From Acidobacteria bacterium UBA6911 (GTDB lineage: Bacteria > Acidobacteriota > UBA6911): 9,505 bases of DNA. The notes below the pieces were generated by a model that saw nothing but the letters and a program-made list of their open reading frames with translations, made no database searches and was not told the origin of the DNA. The DNA lies in NCBI GenBank assembly GCA_002451015.1, contig DKBB01000351.1, positions 325 to 9,829 on the forward strand, written 5' to 3'. Shown here piece by piece: positions 5,082 through 9,505 of this stretch; the stretch's first letter is position 1; every line of letters begins with the position of its first letter. Both the position numbers and the translations under genes were made by a program.

Positions 5082-7226
5082 GGAAACCAGGAAAAGGAAT
5101 CGGACTCAATGGACAAGATCAATGACCAGGTACAGACGCTGATGGAGAAAATGACGCTCGCTGACAAACTCGAACTTATGGATGGCGATACGCCGTTCTG
5201 GACCGGTTTCGGGGAAATGGTTAACGGGTACAACGTCCGTCCTTATTCCGCCGGTGCGATCCCCGAGCTTGGGATCCAGGGGATTCAATTTGTCGACGGT
5301 CCGCGCGGTATCGTCATGCCGGGGGCGACAACGTTTCCCGTATCCATGGCCCGGGGCGCCACATGGGATGCCGACCTTGAAGAAAAAGTAGGAGAAGCGA
5401 TCGGACAGGAACTCAGGGCCCTCGGCGGAACGTTTTTCGGCGGCGTCTGCATCAACCTGCTGCGACATCCTGCATGGGGGAGGGCTCAGGAAACTTACGG
5501 GGAGGATCCCATCCTGTTGGGGGAAATGGGTGCAGCCCTGACCCGGGGTGTCCAGAAGCACGGCATGGCCTGCGTCAAACACTTCGCACTGAATTCCATG
5601 GAAAACTCACGTTTCCAGGTGGATGTCCGTATCGGCAACAGAGCGCTGCACGAAATCTACCTGCCGCATTTTAAACGGGTCATCGACAAGGGCGATGTCG
5701 CTGCGGTCATGAGCGCCTATAACAGCGTGAACGGAGAGTGGTGCGGTCAGAACAGAGTCCTGCTTACCGACATTTTAAAAAGCAACTGGGGTTTTGAAGG
5801 ATTTGTTATCACAGATTTTCTATTCGGCATGGAGGACTCGAAAAAAGCCGCCATTGCGGGACAGGACATAGAAATGCCGTTCCGCATGATTCACGGCCAA
5901 CACCTGGAAACGCTTGTCGAAAGAGGCGAGGTGCCGATTTCCCGAATCGATGATGCCGTGCGTCGCATACTGACCCAGCAGTTGCAGTGGGTGAAACCGG
6001 TCGAGTACGGCATGGAAGTGGTCGGCAGCGAAACCCACCGGGCATTGTCGCGAAAGACGGCTGAAAAATCCATGGTTTTGCTGAAAAACGAAAATAGCCT
6101 GCTGCCCCTGAAAAACATAAAAAGGCTGGCGGTCATTGGCAGGCTGGCCGATGCGACAGGCACCGGGGACGCCGGATCGAGCAATACCCGGCCGGAGTAT
6201 GTCATTACACCGCTTCAGGGCATCCGCGAGAAATTCGGCGAGGATGCGGAAATTATCCATAACGATGCCCGCAATCTCGAAAGCGCCGTAGCCGATGCCA
6301 AATCGGCCGATGCGGTGGTTTTGATCGTCGGCTATACATACGAGGACGAAGGCGAGTATGTGCCGCCGGGTATGTTCGAAAAGAAAGCCGGGTTACTGCC
6401 TCGGCCGTCCACTCCGGAAGAAGAAAAAACAGCCCGGTCCATGTTGTCGCCTTCCCCGGAAAACGGAACCGATTCCTTTTCCCTGGGCGGAGACAGACAG
6501 GATCTGCGTTTAAAATCTTCTGATGTCCAACTGATCCGTGCCGTCGCACAGGCCAATAAAAATACGGTTGTTTCGATCATCGCGGGAAGCGCGGTTCTTA
6601 TGGAGGAATGGAAAGACCTGCCCCTTGCGATCCTCATGCAGTGGTATTCGGGCATGGAAGGCGGAAACGCCCTGGCCGATATCCTCGCGGGGAACGTAAA
6701 CCCGGGCGGGAAGCTGCCCTTTGTCATCCCGACTTCGGCGGACCATCTACCCCATTTCGAACTGGACGCCGAAACCGTCACCTACGATCTGTGGCACGGA
6801 TACAGGAAACTTGAGAAAGACGGCAACAAGCCCGCCTTCCCCTTCGGTTTTGGAATGAGCTATACGAATTATCGGTATGAAAACCTGCATCTTGATAAGA
6901 ACAGCTACAAGGATACCGACACGATCACCGTTACAGTGGATGTCGCCAATACGGGCGCCAGGGACGGGGAAGAAATCGTGCAGCTCTACATATCCGCAAT
7001 CGATTCGAAAGTGGAGCGGGCTCCGAAAGAATTGAAGGCATTTGCCAGAACTCCAGTTATGGCCGGAGAAACAAAGACCGTAAAACTGGATGTCCCTGCA
7101 TCCGATATCGCTTTTTACGACGAAGATGTCGAAGGTTTTGTCGTCGAGCCTATAGAATACGAAGTATTCGTAGGCAGGCATTCCCTGGATGCCGGAGCCC
7201 TGAAGTCCCGGTTTAAAATCGAGTAG
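5007..7226 (+). CDS. Glycoside hydrolase family 3 lipoprotein, beta-glucosidase type
   Basis: GH3 enzymes of this type remove terminal beta-linked glucose (or related sugars) by a retaining mechanism. The 739-residue protein begins with a lipoprotein signal: basic n-region (Arg2, Arg6, Lys9), a hydrophobic stretch, and lipobox ISGC with Cys25 as the lipid-bearing residue. Position +2 is Gly, so no inner-membrane retention signal of the Asp type. The N-terminal barrel shows FVDGPRG (95-101), RHPAWGRAQETYGEDP (153-168), KHF (191-193) and GFEGFVITD (262-270), with Asp270 the expected nucleophile. The second GH3 domain (about 360-580) has YEDEGE (445-450), in which Glu448 is the likeliest acid/base, and GGDRQDL (494-500). 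A fibronectin-III-like domain (about 620-725) closes the chain, as in many beta-glucosidases. An insert of about 40 residues separates the Glu motif from GGDR. Exact substrate cannot be read from sequence. The ribosome site is weak. Confidence 0.9.
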   Translation: MRSLLRAHKIMICSALAVAVSISGCGNQEKESDSMDKINDQVQTLMEKMTLADKLELMDGDTPFWTGFGEMVNGYNVRPYSAGAIPELGIQGIQFVDGPRGIVMPGATTFPVSMARGATWDADLEEKVGEAIGQELRALGGTFFGGVCINLLRHPAWGRAQETYGEDPILLGEMGAALTRGVQKHGMACVKHFALNSMENSRFQVDVRIGNRALHEIYLPHFKRVIDKGDVAAVMSAYNSVNGEWCGQNRVLLTDILKSNWGFEGFVITDFLFGMEDSKKAAIAGQDIEMPFRMIHGQHLETLVERGEVPISRIDDAVRRILTQQLQWVKPVEYGMEVVGSETHRALSRKTAEKSMVLLKNENSLLPLKNIKRLAVIGRLADATGTGDAGSSNTRPEYVITPLQGIREKFGEDAEIIHNDARNLESAVADAKSADAVVLIVGYTYEDEGEYVPPGMFEKKAGLLPRPSTPEEEKTARSMLSPSPENGTDSFSLGGDRQDLRLKSSDVQLIRAVAQANKNTVVSIIAGSAVLMEEWKDLPLAILMQWYSGMEGGNALADILAGNVNPGGKLPFVIPTSADHLPHFELDAETVTYDLWHGYRKLEKDGNKPAFPFGFGMSYTNYRYENLHLDKNSYKDTDTITVTVDVANTGARDGEEIVQLYISAIDSKVERAPKELKAFARTPVMAGETKTVKLDVPASDIAFYDEDVEGFVVEPIEYEVFVGRHSLDAGALKSRFKIE

Positions 7227-7319
7227 CCCGTTGCGCCCGATGAAATCCGGATTATATCCCCGGGGTGTTTGCCCGGAACCTTGCCGGCAACCTTTCGTAA
7301 TTTTCTGTAGGGGGAATGC

Positions 7320-8066
7320 ATGAGTCCTAATCCAGTGTCCCGTGACAAATTCGACGCCGTGCTTTTCGACCTGGACGGCGTTTTGACGGCAACCGCCAAA
7401 GTGCACGCCGAGTGCTGGAAAAAGATGTTCGATACCTTTCTGCTGCGCTACGGAAAGCGGATCGGCAAAGAACTGCTTCCTTTTGATATCGCGACCGACT
7501 ATCGTCTCTATGTGGACGGGAAACCCAGGCTGGACGGGGTGCGCGACTTTTTAAAAGCCAGAAATATCGACCTGCCTGATGGGAACCCCGATGACGGCCG
7601 GGATGAAGATACCGTCCACGGACTGGGCAATTATAAAAACGACCTGGTTAACGAAGCCATAGACAGCAGCGGGGTTGAAGTCTACAGCGGTTCGATCGAA
7701 TGGGCGCGCCATATTAAAGATACAGGATTCAGACTGGCCGTTGTCACATCGAGCCGCAACTGCGATGCGGTCCTGGAGTCGGCCGGCATCGGCGACCTGT
7801 TTGAGGTCCGGGTGGACGGCAATGTGATCCACGAACGCAACCTGCGCGGAAAACCGGCGCCTGATTCTTTTCTGTTTGCGGCGCAACAGGTCGGCGTGCC
7901 CCCCGGGCGTGCCGTGGTTGTCGAAGATGCCATCTCCGGGATCCAGGCTGGGCGCGCCGGGAGGTTCGGTTTGGTAGTCGGCGTCGACCGCAAGGATAAT
8001 TCTGACGAGCTGAAGGCCAACGGGGCCGATATTGTAGTGAAGGATTTAGGAGAGTTTCTCGCCTGA
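7320..8066 (+). CDS. pgmB: Beta-phosphoglucomutase-type HAD phosphatase/mutase
   Basis: This protein probably interconverts beta-glucose-1-phosphate and glucose-6-phosphate in the cytoplasm. The 248 residues form a HAD fold: motif I FDLDGVLT (16-23) with nucleophile Asp17 and Asp19, His29 at the place of the catalytically important His20 of Lactococcus beta-PGM, motif II VVTSS (141-145), motif III GKPAPD (177-182) with Lys178, and motif IV VVEDAISGIQA (200-210) with Glu202-Asp203. The cap carries YVDGKPRLDGVRDFL (64-78) and DTVHGLGNYKN (97-107), features I know from the Mycobacterium Rv3400 type paired with GH65 enzymes. After motif I the usual Thr-Asp-Thr reads Thr-Ala-Thr (Ala24). The ATG follows AGGGGG by 5 nt; an overlapping ATG 4 nt earlier stops after four codons. 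It lies 93 bp after the GH3 gene and 27 bp before GH65, so an operon is likely. Confidence 0.88.
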   Translation: MSPNPVSRDKFDAVLFDLDGVLTATAKVHAECWKKMFDTFLLRYGKRIGKELLPFDIATDYRLYVDGKPRLDGVRDFLKARNIDLPDGNPDDGRDEDTVHGLGNYKNDLVNEAIDSSGVEVYSGSIEWARHIKDTGFRLAVVTSSRNCDAVLESAGIGDLFEVRVDGNVIHERNLRGKPAPDSFLFAAQQVGVPPGRAVVVEDAISGIQAGRAGRFGLVVGVDRKDNSDELKANGADIVVKDLGEFLA

Positions 8067-8077
8067 AGCATACCGGG

Positions 8078-8085
8078 AAGGAGGT
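8078..8085 (+). promoter_or_regulatory. Strong ribosome binding site of the GH65 gene
   Basis: AAGGAGGT lies 8 nt before the ATG at 8094 and is a near-perfect complement of the 16S rRNA tail. It is the best ribosome site in the window, suggesting the phosphorylase is made in larger amounts than its two upstream partners. It fixes the GH65 start. Confidence 0.85.
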
Positions 8086-8093
8086 AGGGAAAA

Positions 8094-9505
8094 ATGATAC
8101 ACCACGAACGCGTGAGGCCGGATCCGAACGTTTATCCTCCCGATGAGTGGAATGTCATAGAAAAAAAGTTCAACCCCCGCGTTATTCCGCAGATAGAGAG
8201 CATCATGGCGGTCGCCAACGGGTATCTTGGCCTGCGTGGATGCCTCGAGGAAGGCGGTCCTATAGGCCAGGACGGAACGTTCGTAAACGGTTTTTACGAA
8301 ACGTGGCCGATCGTCTATGGAGAATACGCATTCGGCTTCGCAAAGACCGGACAAACGATCGTGAATGCGACGGATACGAAAATCATCAAGCTGTTCGTCG
8401 ACGATGAACCCTTCTGGCTTCCCAATGCCAACTTGCGCAACTACGATCGCCGTTTAAATATGAAGGCGGGAATGCTGGAACGGGATATCCTCTGGGAAAC
8501 GCCTTCAGGAAAACTGGTGTCCATCCGTTCGAAAAGGCTGGTATCGTTTCCGCACCGGCACCTTGCGGCTATCTCCTTTGATGTTGAAGTGAAGAATGCC
8601 GACGCCCCGGTCGTAATTTCCTCTGAAATCGTTGCCATCCACAGGGAAAGCATTACCCCCGAAGGTGATCCGCGGCAGGCCAAAGTTTTCCACGACCGTA
8701 TCCTGATGCCGCTGACCCAGCTCTCTCAGGGTCAGCGGATCCTGCTGTGCCATGAAACCAAAAGCAGTAAGTTAACCCTGGCCTGCGGTATAGACCATGA
8801 TTTCGAGACCGAGTGCGCCTATTCGGTTAAAACCAAACATGCCGAGGATTTCGGCCAGGTCCTTTATTCCGTTATCGCCCATCCTGGAATTCCCATTCGC
8901 CTGACCAAGTACATGGTCTATCACACAACGGCAACTGCATCCCCGGAGGAAATGTGCGACAGGGTGGAACGCACCCTGGACCGGGTAAAAGGCCATGGAT
9001 TCATGCCCCTTCAAACAGTCCAGCAGGAATACATGGATGAATTCTGGAACAGTAGCGACGTGCGCATCACGGGCTTGAGCGAATCCCCCAACGGACGCTC
9101 GGATACGGAAATTCAGCAGGCGGTGCGATTCAACCTGTTCCATATTTTACAGGCTTCCTCGCGGGTGGAGAATGCCGGAATCCCGGCCAAGGGTCTCACG
9201 GGCCGCGCCTACGAAGGCCAGTATTTCTGGGACGCCGAAATCTATATCATGCCCTTCCTGATCTATACGGCCCCGCGGATTGCCAAGAACCTGCTGGCTT
9301 TCCGCTACCAGATGCTGGGCAACGCAAAAAGTAGAGCGAAAGAACTCGGCATGAAAGGGGCCATGTTTCCCTGGCGAACTATCAACGGCGAAGAAGCCTC
9401 GGCTTACTACGCTGCCGGTACGGCGCAGTATCACATAAACGCCGACATCATGTACGCCATGAGAAAATACGTCAATGCCACGGGGGACGAGAAGTTCCTA
9501 GTAGA
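8094..9505 (+). CDS. Glycoside hydrolase family 65 disaccharide phosphorylase, 3' end beyond window
   Basis: GH65 enzymes phosphorolyse alpha-linked disaccharides (maltose, trehalose, kojibiose, nigerose) with inversion, giving beta-glucose-1-phosphate and glucose. 470 residues are visible; the family is usually about 750-800, so the catalytic Glu (in the later DEY-type motif) is outside. The N-terminal beta-sandwich (about 15-275) includes VANGYLGLRG (40-49) and GTFVNGFYE (61-69). The helical barrel starts near 335. YFWDAEIYIMPFL (377-389) corresponds to the conserved FWD-E motif with Trp379-Asp380. FPWRTINGEEASAYYAAG (425-442) and TAQYHINADI (443-452) are hallmark phosphorylase segments. 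No signal peptide is seen, so it acts in the cytoplasm. Placement next to pgmB supports a phosphorylase rather than a hydrolase. The disaccharide it uses cannot be assigned without the missing part. Confidence 0.92.
   Translation, partial: MIHHERVRPDPNVYPPDEWNVIEKKFNPRVIPQIESIMAVANGYLGLRGCLEEGGPIGQDGTFVNGFYETWPIVYGEYAFGFAKTGQTIVNATDTKIIKLFVDDEPFWLPNANLRNYDRRLNMKAGMLERDILWETPSGKLVSIRSKRLVSFPHRHLAAISFDVEVKNADAPVVISSEIVAIHRESITPEGDPRQAKVFHDRILMPLTQLSQGQRILLCHETKSSKLTLACGIDHDFETECAYSVKTKHAEDFGQVLYSVIAHPGIPIRLTKYMVYHTTATASPEEMCDRVERTLDRVKGHGFMPLQTVQQEYMDEFWNSSDVRITGLSESPNGRSDTEIQQAVRFNLFHILQASSRVENAGIPAKGLTGRAYEGQYFWDAEIYIMPFLIYTAPRIAKNLLAFRYQMLGNAKSRAKELGMKGAMFPWRTINGEEASAYYAAGTAQYHINADIMYAMRKYVNATGDEKFLV

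Noticed and set aside
7281..7290. 10-bp palindrome TTGCCGGCAA between the GH3 gene and pgmB
   Set aside because: There is no loop and no T run, so it is not a terminator, and a single short palindrome is weak evidence for an operator.
6747..7406. 219-codon minus-strand frame overlapping the GH3 and pgmB genes
   Set aside because: It is antisense to two well-supported genes and lacks a recognisable domain.
8772..9434. Minus-strand frames opposite the GH65 gene
   Set aside because: The plus-strand frame is uninterrupted with strong GH65 motifs and a near-perfect ribosome site; the antisense frames are shadows.

Overview
The window looks like chromosomal DNA of a Gram-negative bacterium. It carries lpxC, so the cell makes lipid A, and it encodes an exported lipoprotein. 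Base composition is mid-range to moderately GC-rich in the genes, with one clearly AT-rich intergenic block. The TrpE, TrpC and LpxC proteins and the separate trpE-trpG genes resemble those of Desulfobacterota and related (former deltaproteobacterial) lineages. That placement is a judgement from sequence style, not a database result.

Left part (1-3666, minus strand): a tryptophan biosynthesis operon transcribed leftward, trpE-trpG-trpC-trpF, with trpF running off the left edge. trpD, which often sits between trpG and trpC in operons of this type, is absent there. Upstream of trpE is what reads as a complete ribosome-mediated attenuator: a TATAAT -10 box, a 29-codon leader peptide with three Trp codons (two in HWRWM), a possible antiterminator pairing, and an 11-bp hairpin followed by a U tract on the trp strand.

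Middle (3667-4837): a gene-free stretch that holds a tandem 16-17 bp repeat next to the trp promoter and then an AT-rich block, followed by lpxC on the plus strand, divergent from trp.

Right part (4838-9505, plus strand): a probable carbohydrate-use operon. A candidate promoter with an adjacent 13-bp palindrome precedes a GH3 beta-glucosidase-type lipoprotein. After it come a HAD-family beta-phosphoglucomutase and, 27 bp further on, a GH65 disaccharide phosphorylase that runs off the right edge. GH65 enzymes split alpha-linked disaccharides with phosphate to give beta-glucose-1-phosphate, which beta-phosphoglucomutase turns into glucose-6-phosphate. The GH3 enzyme probably supplies glucose or trimmed oligosaccharides from outside the cytoplasm.

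The most interesting item is the trp leader. No wholly new defence, mobile or RNA-guided system was seen; there are no transposases, integrases, CRISPR repeats, tRNAs or rRNAs.
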